Of a stretch of DNA of 16,280 nt, positions 7,632 through 14,569 are shown piece by piece. The DNA comes from an uncultured Collinsella sp. Its GTDB lineage: Bacteria; Actinomycetota; Coriobacteriia; Coriobacteriales; Coriobacteriaceae. Location of the stretch: the NCBI GenBank assembly GCA_900752425.1, contig CAADVE010000022.1, positions 1-16,280 of the forward strand, in the 5' to 3' direction. The position numbers were made by a program, and so were the translations under genes. The notes under the pieces are model-generated. The model saw only the letters and a program-made list of their open reading frames with translations. It was not told the DNA's origin and made no database searches. The stretch's first letter is position 1, and the number at the start of each line of letters is the position of its first letter.

Positions 7632-7681
7632 TATTTCTACCATTTCTACCCCGTCCCCAAATGGCACGTCCCCAAATGGCA
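7632..7681 (+). repeat. Right flanking repeat with two tandem arrays
   Basis: The stretch contains two perfect tandem copies of ATTTCTACC (7633-7641 and 7642-7650), one C, then two perfect tandem copies of the 15-mer CGTCCCCAAATGGCA (7652-7666 and 7667-7681). The left half is the inverted partner of 6692-6725; the second 15-mer has no counterpart there. CCATTT (7640-7645) and AAATGG (7659-7664) can pair into a hairpin. The array ends at the A-run that serves as the U tract of the gpmI terminator. Confidence 0.85.
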
Positions 7682-7717
7682 GAAAAAGGGGGTTGTCCGG
7701 TTGTGGACAACCCCCTT
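7682..7717 (-). terminator. Intrinsic terminator after gpmI
   Basis: On the minus strand a perfect 13-bp stem (AAGGGGGTTGTCC with GGACAACCCCCTT) and a 6-nt loop run into TTTTTC. It lies 26 nt past the gpmI stop and ends the pgk-tpiA-gpmI transcript before the transposase unit. Confidence 0.9.
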
Positions 7718-7742
7718 GCTAGAAAACGGTATTTGTTTTCTA

Positions 7743-9296
7743 TTAGGCCTCGGTGGCGAGCACGCGGCCCGTCATCTCGGCGGAAGGCTCAATACCAGCC
7801 ATGGTGAGCATGGTCGGAGCGATATCGGAAAGACGGCCGTCCTCGATACCGGTGAGCTGTGCCTTCTCATCAACGATGATGAACGGCACACGGTTGGTGG
7901 TGTGAGCCGTAAACGGATGCTTGGAACCGTCGGAAGCAACGTCAAACATGTGATCGGCGTTGCCGTGGTCGGCGGTAATCAGTGCAAAGCCGCCCTTGGC
8001 GAGAATCGCCGGGACAACCTTGGACAGGGCATCGTCAACAGCCTCGACAGCCTTAACGGCGGCGTCGAAGACACCGGTGTGACCAACCATGTCGCAGTTC
8101 GCGAAGTTCACGATGTAGAAATCAGCGCGATCCTCGTTGATGGCGGCGACGAGCTTCTCGGTAACCTCGGGAGCGCTCATCTCGGGCTGCAGATCGTAGG
8201 TAGCGACCTTGGGGGAAGCGACGAGCACGCGCTCCTCGCCCTCCTTGGGCTCCTCGATGCCACCGTTGAGGAAGAACGTCACGTGGGCGTACTTCTCGGT
8301 CTCGGCAGTGTGCAGCTGCTTCAGGCCATTGGCGGCGATAACGTCGGCCAGGACGTTCTCGGGGAACGTCTTGGGGAAGGCGACCTCGACGTCAAACGTC
8401 GGATCGTACTCGGTCATCGTCACAAAGTGCGAAAGCTTGATCTGCTCGCGCTCAAAGCCGTCGAACTCCTTGTCCGTGAACACGCGGGTCATCTGACGAG
8501 CGCGGTCGGGACGGAAGTTGAAGAAGATGGCCGCGTCGCCCTCGTGAATGCCCTCGTTGTGGGCAGCGAAGGGCTCGACGAACTCGTCGCCGCGCGGGTC
8601 CTTCTCGTAGTAGGCCTTGATACCGGCAACGGGGTCGGTATCAGCATCGGACGCGTTGACCATGACGTCGTAGGCGCGCTGGATGCGCTCCCAACGGTTG
8701 TCGCGGTCCATCGCCCAATAACGACCCGAGACGGTGGCAACGCGAGCGTCGCAACCGGTCTCCTCGGAGATCTTAGCCAGGAAGGCGCAGAACTCACTCA
8801 TGTAACCGGCACCGGACTGCGGGTCGACGTCGCGGCCGTCCATAAAGGCGTGTACACGAACGGTCTTGACGCCATGCTGGGCAGCCATCTTGACCAGAGC
8901 CTCAACGTGGTTCATATGAGAATGAACACCGCCAGGGCTCATAAGGCCCATGAGGTGGAGGGTCTTGCCGTCAGCCTTGACGTCGTCCATAGCCTTGACA
9001 AAAACCTCGTTCTTGGCGATGGAGCCGTCCTTGATGGCGTTGTTGATGCGCGAAAGCTCCTGGAACACGATGCGTCCGGCACCGATGTTGAGGTGACCCA
9101 CCTCGGAGTTACCCATCTGGCCATCGGGAAGACCCACGTCCTCGCCCGAAGCGCCGAGCGTGGTGTGGGGGTACTTCTCGTACAGACTATCAAGGAAGGG
9201 AGTCTTGGCAGCGGCGACGGCGTTCTCGCCATCGGCCGGAGCAAGGCCGCAACCATCCATGATGATCAGGAGTGCAGGAAGATGACGCTGTGCCAT
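7743..9296 (-). CDS. gpmI: 2,3-bisphosphoglycerate-independent phosphoglycerate mutase
   Basis: It interconverts 3-phosphoglycerate and 2-phosphoglycerate in glycolysis in the cytoplasm, using two Mn ions and a phosphoserine intermediate. The 517-aa length is normal. Visible signatures are IIMDG (metal ligand Asp14), GNSEVGHLNIGAGR with the phosphorylated Ser64, the transferase-domain motif HAFMDGRDVDPQSG at 149-162, FNFRPDRARQ at 259-268, CDMVGHTG (Asp402, His406), TADHGNAD (Asp443, His444) and His461. The start lies 5 nt after the tpiA stop, so it is coupled to tpiA. The cofactor-dependent mutase is a different family and is excluded. No enolase gene follows, unlike many firmicute gap operons. 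Confidence 0.96.
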   Translation of the reverse strand: MAQRHLPALLIIMDGCGLAPADGENAVAAAKTPFLDSLYEKYPHTTLGASGEDVGLPDGQMGNSEVGHLNIGAGRIVFQELSRINNAIKDGSIAKNEVFVKAMDDVKADGKTLHLMGLMSPGGVHSHMNHVEALVKMAAQHGVKTVRVHAFMDGRDVDPQSGAGYMSEFCAFLAKISEETGCDARVATVSGRYWAMDRDNRWERIQRAYDVMVNASDADTDPVAGIKAYYEKDPRGDEFVEPFAAHNEGIHEGDAAIFFNFRPDRARQMTRVFTDKEFDGFEREQIKLSHFVTMTEYDPTFDVEVAFPKTFPENVLADVIAANGLKQLHTAETEKYAHVTFFLNGGIEEPKEGEERVLVASPKVATYDLQPEMSAPEVTEKLVAAINEDRADFYIVNFANCDMVGHTGVFDAAVKAVEAVDDALSKVVPAILAKGGFALITADHGNADHMFDVASDGSKHPFTAHTTNRVPFIIVDEKAQLTGIEDGRLSDIAPTMLTMAGIEPSAEMTGRVLATEA

Positions 9297-9301
9297 ATGT
9301 C

Positions 9302-10069
9302 CTACTCGCCTGCCTTGACGACCATAGAGGCGAAGTCGGCAGCCTTGAGCGAAGCGCCGCCCACGAGGGCGCCGTCAACGTCGGGCTTGGCGACGAGCTC
9401 GGCAATGTTGCCGGGCTTGGCGGAACCGCCGTAGAGAACGCGGATGCCGTTGGCGAGGTCCTCGCCGAACATCTCCTTGAGGGTCTCACGGATAGCGCCG
9501 CAGACCTCCTGAGCGTCCTCGGCGGTAGCGGTCTTGCCGGTGCCGATGGCCCAGATGGGCTCGTAGGCGACGACGACCTGCTTGGGGCAGGTGATCTCAA
9601 GGCCAGCAAGGCCAGCCTTGACCTGGTTCACGACGTGCTCGACATAGGTGCCAGCCTCGCGGACCTCAAGGGACTCGCCGCAGCAGAAGACGGGAACAAG
9701 ACCGGCGGCAACGAGAGCCTTAGCCTTCTTGTTCTGGTCCTCGTCGGTCTCGTGGAAGTAGTCGCGACGCTCGGAGTGACCGATAATGCAGTAGGTGCAG
9801 CCAGCGGACTTGAGCATGTCGCAAGAAGACTCACCGGTGAAGGCACCCTTGGCCTCCCAGTACACGTTCTGTGCACCGAGGGCGATGGGGGCAGCCTGAA
9901 TGCGGTCATGAACCGTGGTGATGTCGATGGTCGGAGGGCAGACGAGCACCTCGACGCCAGCCGGAACCTCGGGCAGAGCCTGAGCCAGCTCGTCGGCGAG
10001 CTTGGCGGCCTCGGCGACGTCGTTGTTCATCTTCCAGTTACCAGCGATAAGAAGGGTGCGATTAGGCAT
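9302..10069 (-). CDS. tpiA: Triosephosphate isomerase
   Basis: It interconverts dihydroxyacetone phosphate and glyceraldehyde-3-phosphate. The 255-aa TIM barrel shows GNWKMN with catalytic Lys13, IIGHSERR with the catalytic His, AYEPIWAIGTG with the catalytic Glu, and phosphate-gripping YGGSAKPGN. The start chosen (MPNRTLLIAGNWK) leaves the normal short N-terminus; an in-frame ATG 21 codons upstream lies inside pgk and would add an unrelated extension. The ATG overlaps the end of pgk by 8 nt (ATGCCTAA), with GGAGG about 9 nt upstream inside pgk, which points to translational coupling. Confidence 0.96.
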   Translation of the reverse strand: MPNRTLLIAGNWKMNNDVAEAAKLADELAQALPEVPAGVEVLVCPPTIDITTVHDRIQAAPIALGAQNVYWEAKGAFTGESSCDMLKSAGCTYCIIGHSERRDYFHETDEDQNKKAKALVAAGLVPVFCCGESLEVREAGTYVEHVVNQVKAGLAGLEITCPKQVVVAYEPIWAIGTGKTATAEDAQEVCGAIRETLKEMFGEDLANGIRVLYGGSAKPGNIAELVAKPDVDGALVGGASLKAADFASMVVKAGE

Positions 10070-11252
10070 CGAGAAGCGCCTCCACTCCGGGCAGGGCCTT
10101 ACCCTCGACGAGCTCCATGGAAGCGCCACCACCGGTGGAGATCCAGCTCATCTTGTCGGCCAGGTTGAACTTGTTGACAGCTGCGACGGAGTCACCACCG
10201 CCGATAATCGAGGTGCAGTCAGCCTCGGCGAGAGCCTCGGCGATAGCCTGGGTGCCGTGAGCAAAGTTGTCAAACTCGAAGACGCCCATGGGGCCGTTCC
10301 AGAACACGGTCTTGGCGCCCTTGACAGCCTCGGCATAGAGCTCCTCGGTCTTGGGACCGATGTCCATACCCTCACGATCGTCGGGGATAGCGTCGGAAGC
10401 GACAACCTCGGGGACAGCGTCCTCGCCAAAGTGATCGGCAACGCGGTTGTCGATGGGGAGCAGGATCTTGACACCCTTCTCCTCGGCCTTCTTGAGCATC
10501 TCGCCGGCGCGCTCGACCCAGTCCTCTTCCTTGAGGGACTGACCAACGGACAGGCCCTGAGCCAGGAAGAAGGTGTAGGCCATGCCGCCACCGATGATCA
10601 GGGTGTCAGCGGAGTCGATGAGGTGATCGAGAACGCCGATCTTGGAGGAAACCTTGGAACCGCCGACGATGGCGACGAAGGGGCGCTCGGGCTCGGCGAA
10701 GATGCCGGTCAGCGTGTCGACCTCCTTCTCGAGCAGGAAGCCGGCGACGGCAGGCAGGTAAGCGGCGGGGCCCACGACGGAACCCTGGGCGCGGTGAGCG
10801 GTGCCGAAGGCATCGAGAACGAAGACGTCACCATAGGAAGCGAGCTTCTTGGCGATCTCGGGATCGTTCTTCTTCTCACGCTTGTCAAAACGGACGTTCT
10901 CGAGAACGAGGACCTTACCCGGCTCGACGGCGGCGACAGCCTCAGCAGCCTTCTCGCCGTAGGTGTCGGCGACAAAGGCAACGTCGAGACCAGAGAGCTC
11001 AGCGAGCTTCTTGGCGACGGGCTCGAGGGACAGCTCGGGCTGGAAGCCGGTGCCCTCGGGACGGCCGAGGTGGCTCATGAGGATGACGCGAGCGTTGTGC
11101 TCAACGAGGTAGTTGATGGTGGGCAGGGCAGCCTTGATACGGGTGGTGTCGCCAACGACGCCATCCTTGATAGGCACGTTAAAGTCAACGCGGACGAGAA
11201 CGCGCTTTCCGTCGACATCGATGTCGCGGACGGTCTTCTTGGTAAAGGCCAT
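10062..11252 (-). CDS. pgk: Phosphoglycerate kinase
   Basis: It transfers phosphate from 1,3-bisphosphoglycerate to ADP, making ATP in glycolysis. The 396-aa length is normal for bacteria. Signatures are RVDFNVP (21-27), SHLGRP (60-65), the substrate-binding basic residues of the N-domain, AIVGGSKVSSKI (194-205), FWNGPMGVFE (317-326) and the C-terminal GGGDSVAA (351-358) and STGGGASMELVEG (372-384). The start MAFTKK is preferred over an ATG 12 codons upstream because it has AAAGG about 10 nt upstream and gives the expected N-terminus. It is the first gene of pgk-tpiA-gpmI, behind the gap terminator. Confidence 0.96.
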   Translation of the reverse strand: MAFTKKTVRDIDVDGKRVLVRVDFNVPIKDGVVGDTTRIKAALPTINYLVEHNARVILMSHLGRPEGTGFQPELSLEPVAKKLAELSGLDVAFVADTYGEKAAEAVAAVEPGKVLVLENVRFDKREKKNDPEIAKKLASYGDVFVLDAFGTAHRAQGSVVGPAAYLPAVAGFLLEKEVDTLTGIFAEPERPFVAIVGGSKVSSKIGVLDHLIDSADTLIIGGGMAYTFFLAQGLSVGQSLKEEDWVERAGEMLKKAEEKGVKILLPIDNRVADHFGEDAVPEVVASDAIPDDREGMDIGPKTEELYAEAVKGAKTVFWNGPMGVFEFDNFAHGTQAIAEALAEADCTSIIGGGDSVAAVNKFNLADKMSWISTGGGASMELVEGKALPGVEALLDA

Positions 11253-11275
11253 GTTTGCTTCTACCTTTCGTACGT

Positions 11276-11298
11276 GTCTGCCTCCCATTACGGCAGAC
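11276..11298 (-). promoter_or_regulatory. pgk: Inverted repeat in the pgk leader
   Basis: GTCTGCC (11276-11282) and GGCAGAC (11292-11298) form a 7-bp inverted repeat with a 9-nt spacer. It lies in the roughly 56-nt interval between the gap terminator and the pgk start. It could be an operator for a pgk promoter or an RNA stem protecting a processed pgk transcript. No firm -35/-10 pair is visible, so pgk may depend partly on read-through from gap. Confidence 0.35.
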
Positions 11299-11308
11299 GA
11301 TTTCTTAT

Positions 11309-11355
11309 AAAAAGGGCGCGACCCTAGGGTGTAAGCCCTATAAGGCCGCGCCCTT
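11309..11355 (-). terminator. Intrinsic terminator after gap
   Basis: On the minus strand AAGGGCGCGGCC pairs with GGTCGCGCCCTT (12 bp, one G-U) and is followed by TTTTTATAAG. The 23-nt apical part holds a smaller TAGGG/CCCTA stem. It lies about 37 nt past the gap stop. Read-through or an extra promoter is needed to express pgk-tpiA-gpmI, so gap can be made in excess of the other enzymes. Confidence 0.88.
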
Positions 11356-11392
11356 CTTTAGACGCTCAACGAGCTATTCGCTAAAAGCTAAA

Positions 11393-12418
11393 TTAAGCAA
11401 CGAACTTCTCGAAGTACTTGATGGTGCGAACCATCTGAGAGGTGTAGGAGTTCTCGTTGTCGTACCAAGAGGTGACCTGAACGAGGGTCTGGCCGTTGCC
11501 GAGGTCAGAGCACATGGTCTGAGTGGCGTCGAAGATGGAGCCGTGGGTCTCGCCGACGATGTCGCGGGAGACGATCTGGTCCTCGTTGTAGGCGAAGGTC
11601 TCGGGGATGGTCTCGGCGTAGGCCTTCATGGCAGCGTTGACCTCGTCGACGGTGACCTTCTTGTCAACGACGGCGTAGAGGTTGGTCAGCGAGCCGGTCG
11701 GCGTCGGGACGCGCTGGGCGGCACCGATGAGCTTGCCGTTGAGCTCGGGGAGAACCAGGCCGATGGCCTTGGCAGCGCCCGTGGTGTTCGGGACGATGTT
11801 CTCGGAGCAGGCGCGGGAGCGACGGAAGTTGCCCTTGCGCTGCGGGCCGTCGAGCGGCATCTGGTCGCCGGTGAAGGCGTGGATGGTGGTCATGATGCCG
11901 GACACGATGGGAGCGAAGTCGTTCAGACCCTTGGCCATCGGGGCGAGGCAGTTGGTGGTGCAGGAAGCAGCGGAGATGATGTTGTCCTCAGCGGTCAGCG
12001 TCTCATGGTTGACGTTGTACACGATGGTGGGCAGATCGCTGCCGGCCGGAGCGGAGATGACGACCTTCTTGGCGCCAGCGTTGATGTGGGCCTGAGCCTT
12101 AGCCTTGCTGGTGTAGAAGCCGGTGCACTCGAGAACGACGTCGACGTCAAGGTCGCCCCAAGGCAGGTTGTTGGCGTCGGCCTCCTTGTAGATCTTGATC
12201 TCCTTGCCGTCAACGGTGATGGAATCCTCGCCAGCAACGACCTCGTGATCGCGAGCGTAGTTGCCCTGCGTGGAGTCGTACTTCAGCAGGTAAGCGAGCA
12301 TATCGGGAGAGGTGAGGTCGTTGATAGCGACGATCTCGGAGCCCTCATGACCGAACATCTGACGGAAAGCCAGACGACCGATGCGACCGAAGCCGTTAAT
12401 AGCAACCTTTACTGCCAT
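11393..12418 (-). CDS. gap: Glyceraldehyde-3-phosphate dehydrogenase (type I, NAD-dependent)
   Basis: It oxidises glyceraldehyde-3-phosphate to 1,3-bisphosphoglycerate with NAD in the cytoplasm. The 341-aa protein has the Rossmann motif INGFGRIGR (7-15), Asp34 in INDLT (a residue typical of NAD-specific glycolytic enzymes), the active-site SAASCTTNCLAP with Cys153, catalytic His180 in TTIHAFTGD, and the C-terminal WYDNENSYTSQMVRT. The start has AAAGGAG 5 nt upstream (12424-12430); an in-frame ATG 34 codons upstream falls inside the promoter region and is rejected. It is transcribed from an AT-rich gap after whiA, and ends in a strong terminator before pgk. No cggR-like repressor gene adjoins it. 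Confidence 0.96.
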   Translation of the reverse strand: MAVKVAINGFGRIGRLAFRQMFGHEGSEIVAINDLTSPDMLAYLLKYDSTQGNYARDHEVVAGEDSITVDGKEIKIYKEADANNLPWGDLDVDVVLECTGFYTSKAKAQAHINAGAKKVVISAPAGSDLPTIVYNVNHETLTAEDNIISAASCTTNCLAPMAKGLNDFAPIVSGIMTTIHAFTGDQMPLDGPQRKGNFRRSRACSENIVPNTTGAAKAIGLVLPELNGKLIGAAQRVPTPTGSLTNLYAVVDKKVTVDEVNAAMKAYAETIPETFAYNEDQIVSRDIVGETHGSIFDATQTMCSDLGNGQTLVQVTSWYDNENSYTSQMVRTIKYFEKFVA

Positions 12419-12490
12419 TGTGTCTCCTTTCGTAAGGCCCCCGCGAGCTACAGCGCCCGCCGTTGAGGCCCACAAACTAACCACTCGCCT

Positions 12491-12536
12491 AATATACCTT
12501 TTTTTTGACTTGAATTTCACGAGAATGCTCGAAATT
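12491..12536 (-). promoter_or_regulatory. gap: Candidate gap promoter overlapped by an imperfect palindrome
   Basis: On the minus strand a good -10 box TATATT (12491-12496) is preceded by an eight-A tract and, at the -35 distance, by a poor TGAAAT. The -35 region is part of an imperfect dyad: AATTTCACGAG, AATG, CTCGAAATT (12513-12536), with a two-base bulge. The weak -35 and overlapping dyad suggest control by a DNA-binding protein. The predicted leader to the gap start is about 65 nt. Confidence 0.45.
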
Positions 12537-12552
12537 GAAAATCAAATTTACG

Positions 12553-12566
12553 TTAAAACGTTTTAA
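12553..12566. promoter_or_regulatory. Perfect 14-bp palindrome TTAAAACGTTTTAA upstream of gap
   Basis: The palindrome has a central CpG flanked by A/T arms, the layout of operators bound by LacI/CcpA-family regulators. It lies about 135 bp upstream of the gap start and about 57 bp upstream of its -10 box, in an AT-rich gap after whiA. This is the only perfect palindrome of this length I noticed in the window. The binding protein is unknown; the LacI-family assignment is inferred from the shape of the site. Confidence 0.4.
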
Positions 12567-12611
12567 AGACTAAAATAGCAGCTAAATCCGTATATAAGTC
12601 GATACTTCAAA

Positions 12612-13541
12612 CTACCTGTTTGCTTCAATGAGCTTTTCAAGCCTCAAAACGCGATGGTACAGGGCAGACTTCGACAAGGGAGGGTCAGCCATCTCCCCCA
12701 AATCACGCAGCGACAGATCGGGATAGCGCTCGCGCAGGTCGCAAAAGACCGCCAAGGCATCCGGAAGCGCATCGCGAAGGCCACGCTGCTCGAGCTCATC
12801 GATAAGCGCAAGCTGATGTTGGGCAGCACCGGCGCTTCTGGTCTGGTTGGCGAGCTCGGCATTCACGCGACGGTTCACATCGTTCTTAACCAACTTGACC
12901 GCGCGCGCCTCCTCAATCTCGGCAACGCTGCGTTTGGCACCAATCAGCTTTAATAGATGCTCGATTTCCTCGGCGCTCTTAATGTACACGGCATATGACC
13001 CCCGCCGTGCATTAACACGAGCATGGACCCCAATCTGCTCCAACAGATCGCAAAGTCCCTTGGCATATTGCTCGCCCTGCACAGCGATCTCCAAATGAAA
13101 ATCGCCGCGTGGATCGGCCACGAAGCCGCCCGCGATGAGCGCGCCGCGGATATAGGCAAGTCTACAGCAAGGACGGGCGACAATGTGACGCGGCACACCT
13201 GCGACGAGCCCTCCCCTACGGTCGAGAATGCCCAGCAGCACCAGAGCCTTATCCAAATCGGGCTGATCAGGCAAGGTGATGAGGTAGTTTCGAACCTTAT
13301 GCAAGACAGATTTGCGGACGGTGAACTCCGTTTTGAGCTTAAGGATACGATGCGTCAGCGTGATCATCGTGCGCGCGACGGCTCCCGTCTCAGTCGCAAC
13401 CGTCAAACGATACCGCCCAGAGCCGGTAAGCGAGAGCGTACCACTCACACGCGTGAGGGCGGCAAGCGTCGACAAGTCGCAGTATTCACATTCGGGTTCG
13501 CAGCGCGCAAGCTCGTCGCGCACCTCAGCGGTAAACGACAT
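12612..13541 (-). CDS. whiA: DNA-binding protein WhiA
   Basis: WhiA is a conserved Gram-positive DNA-binding protein; it is a sporulation regulator in Streptomyces and affects cell division and chromosome segregation in Bacillus. The 309-aa protein begins SFTAEVRDELAR (WhiA N-terminal domain), has a LAGLIDADG-like fold core around YIRGALIAGGFVADP (130-144) in which the endonuclease acidic residues are not conserved, and ends with a helix-turn-helix (about 276-305, LSLRDLGEMADPPLSKSALY). It starts 6 nt after the rapZ stop. Cysteines at 14, 18 and 21 near the N-terminus are close together. No clear terminator follows, so some transcripts may run into gap. Confidence 0.94.
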   Translation of the reverse strand: MSFTAEVRDELARCEPECEYCDLSTLAALTRVSGTLSLTGSGRYRLTVATETGAVARTMITLTHRILKLKTEFTVRKSVLHKVRNYLITLPDQPDLDKALVLLGILDRRGGLVAGVPRHIVARPCCRLAYIRGALIAGGFVADPRGDFHLEIAVQGEQYAKGLCDLLEQIGVHARVNARRGSYAVYIKSAEEIEHLLKLIGAKRSVAEIEEARAVKLVKNDVNRRVNAELANQTRSAGAAQHQLALIDELEQRGLRDALPDALAVFCDLRERYPDLSLRDLGEMADPPLSKSALYHRVLRLEKLIEANR

Positions 13542-13547
13542 GCAGGC

Positions 13548-14468
13548 CTATGCCTTCGTGTTGGCGCGCGACAGGTCGCGGTGGGAGATGCTCACATGAT
13601 ACTGAGCGCCTTCCAGGTAACGGGCCGTGGCCTCGGCAATGGCAACGCTGCGGTGCTGGCCGCCCGTGCAGCCGATGGCGATAGAAAGCTGCGGCTTACC
13701 CTCCGCGATATAGCCCGGCATCACCGTATCGAGCAGCTGTGTCCAAGCCTTCCAAAACTCCTGCGTCTTGGGATGGTCCAGAACAAAATCGGAGACCTTT
13801 TTATCGAGACCGGTCATCGAGCGCATCTCGGGATCGTAGAACGGATTGGGCAGGAAGCGGACGTCGATCATAATGTCCGCCTCGACGGGCATGCCGTGCT
13901 TAAAGCCAAACGAGAACACGTGGACGTCCATGAGCTGCTGGTCGGACAGCTCGGAAAATGCCATACGTAGCTTGTTGCGCAGCGCAGAGGTGCGCAGACG
14001 GCTCGTGTCGATAATCATATCGGCTCGGTCGCGCACGCCCTGAAGCTGAAGGCGCTCGCGCTGAATGGCATCGGCCGTAGTCTCCCCCGGCTTGGCAATG
14101 GGATGACGGCGGCGATTTTCGCTGTAGCGACGAATCAGCACCTCGTCAGAAGCCTCCAGGAACACGATGTCGCAGCTCATCTCGCGCTCTTCGAGCGCGG
14201 CGACCGCATCGAGCAGCTCGTCAAACAGTCCCTGGCTACGCAAATCGCAGGTGACGGCGAGATGCCTGCCCACGCCCGTATTGATGCCGACGAGCTCGGC
14301 AAGCTGGGCGATGAGACGCGGAGGCAGGTTATCGATGCAAAAATAGCCCATGTCCTCGAACACGTGCATGGCCTGTGTGCGGCCTGATCCGGACATTCCG
14401 GTGATGATGACGATATCGGGGATGCGCTCCGAGCGCTCCGCCGCATCCATGGCATCTCCCTTTTGCAT
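13548..14468 (-). CDS. rapZ: RapZ family nucleotide-binding protein (YvcJ)
   Basis: In E. coli RapZ directs RNase E to the GlmZ small RNA and so controls GlcN-6-P synthesis; in Gram-positives the role is less clear, but the protein binds nucleotides and belongs to the whiA neighbourhood. This 306-aa protein has a Walker A-like GMSGSGRT at 24-31 (the usual Lys is Arg, as in actinobacterial RapZ), the CIDNLPPRL block (44-52), a Walker B-like stretch near IVFLEAS (101-107), and the C-terminal domain with GCTGGQHRSV (267-276) and HRDL. The chosen start has GGGAGG 6 nt upstream; a second ATG at 14450 with GGGAG 5 nt upstream is nearly as good and gives 300 aa. Confidence 0.92.
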   Translation of the reverse strand: MQKGDAMDAAERSERIPDIVIITGMSGSGRTQAMHVFEDMGYFCIDNLPPRLIAQLAELVGINTGVGRHLAVTCDLRSQGLFDELLDAVAALEEREMSCDIVFLEASDEVLIRRYSENRRRHPIAKPGETTADAIQRERLQLQGVRDRADMIIDTSRLRTSALRNKLRMAFSELSDQQLMDVHVFSFGFKHGMPVEADIMIDVRFLPNPFYDPEMRSMTGLDKKVSDFVLDHPKTQEFWKAWTQLLDTVMPGYIAEGKPQLSIAIGCTGGQHRSVAIAEATARYLEGAQYHVSISHRDLSRANTKA

Positions 14469-14488
14469 GTGTTGCCTCCCGAAAACAA

Positions 14489-14518
14489 GCGCGGGACCCA
14501 GCAACCCGGATCCCGCGC
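14489..14518 (-). terminator. Hairpin between nanE and rapZ (probable terminator)
   Basis: On the minus strand GCGCGGGA pairs with TCCCGCGC (8 bp), extended by two C-G pairs after a one-base bulge, and is followed by TTGTTTTC. It lies about 50 nt past the nanE stop and 20 nt before the rapZ start. It probably ends the nan transcript. Alternatively, if rapZ is transcribed from the TATACT at 14537-14542, the hairpin would lie in the rapZ leader. Confidence 0.6.
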
Positions 14519-14569
14519 GGTCAATTGCCTATATTGAGTATACCGCCCCGAGCGGATACGAGGCCTGTC

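Larger units (their letters stand above)
6692..7681 (-). mobile_element. REP-associated Y1 transposase unit with flanking repeats
   Basis: A single transposase gene is enclosed by two inverted copies of a compound repeat (left 6692-6725, right 7632-7681). IS200/IS605 insertion sequences lack such terminal inverted repeats, while single-copy REP-associated tyrosine transposases (RAYTs) typically sit between inverted REP-like repeats, so the RAYT reading fits better. The unit lies between the gpmI terminator and secG, both intact, so it has not disrupted a gene. The exact ends are uncertain, and no target-site duplication is expected for this family. Confidence 0.7.

Noticed and set aside
6692..7681. 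CRISPR array around the tandem repeats
   Set aside because: The units are directly adjacent 9-mers and 15-mers without spacers, and no cas gene is present.
7701..9434. A 577-codon plus-strand frame opposite gpmI
   Set aside because: It starts in the gpmI terminator and has no family resemblance; gpmI on the other strand is complete.
12419..12520. N-terminal extension of Gap from an upstream ATG
   Set aside because: It would translate the promoter -10 region and leader; AAAGGAG lies directly before the MAVKVAINGFG start.
12630..12790. WhiA as an active homing endonuclease
   Set aside because: The LAGLIDADG-like region lacks the catalytic acidic residues and the helix-turn-helix C-terminus is that of WhiA.
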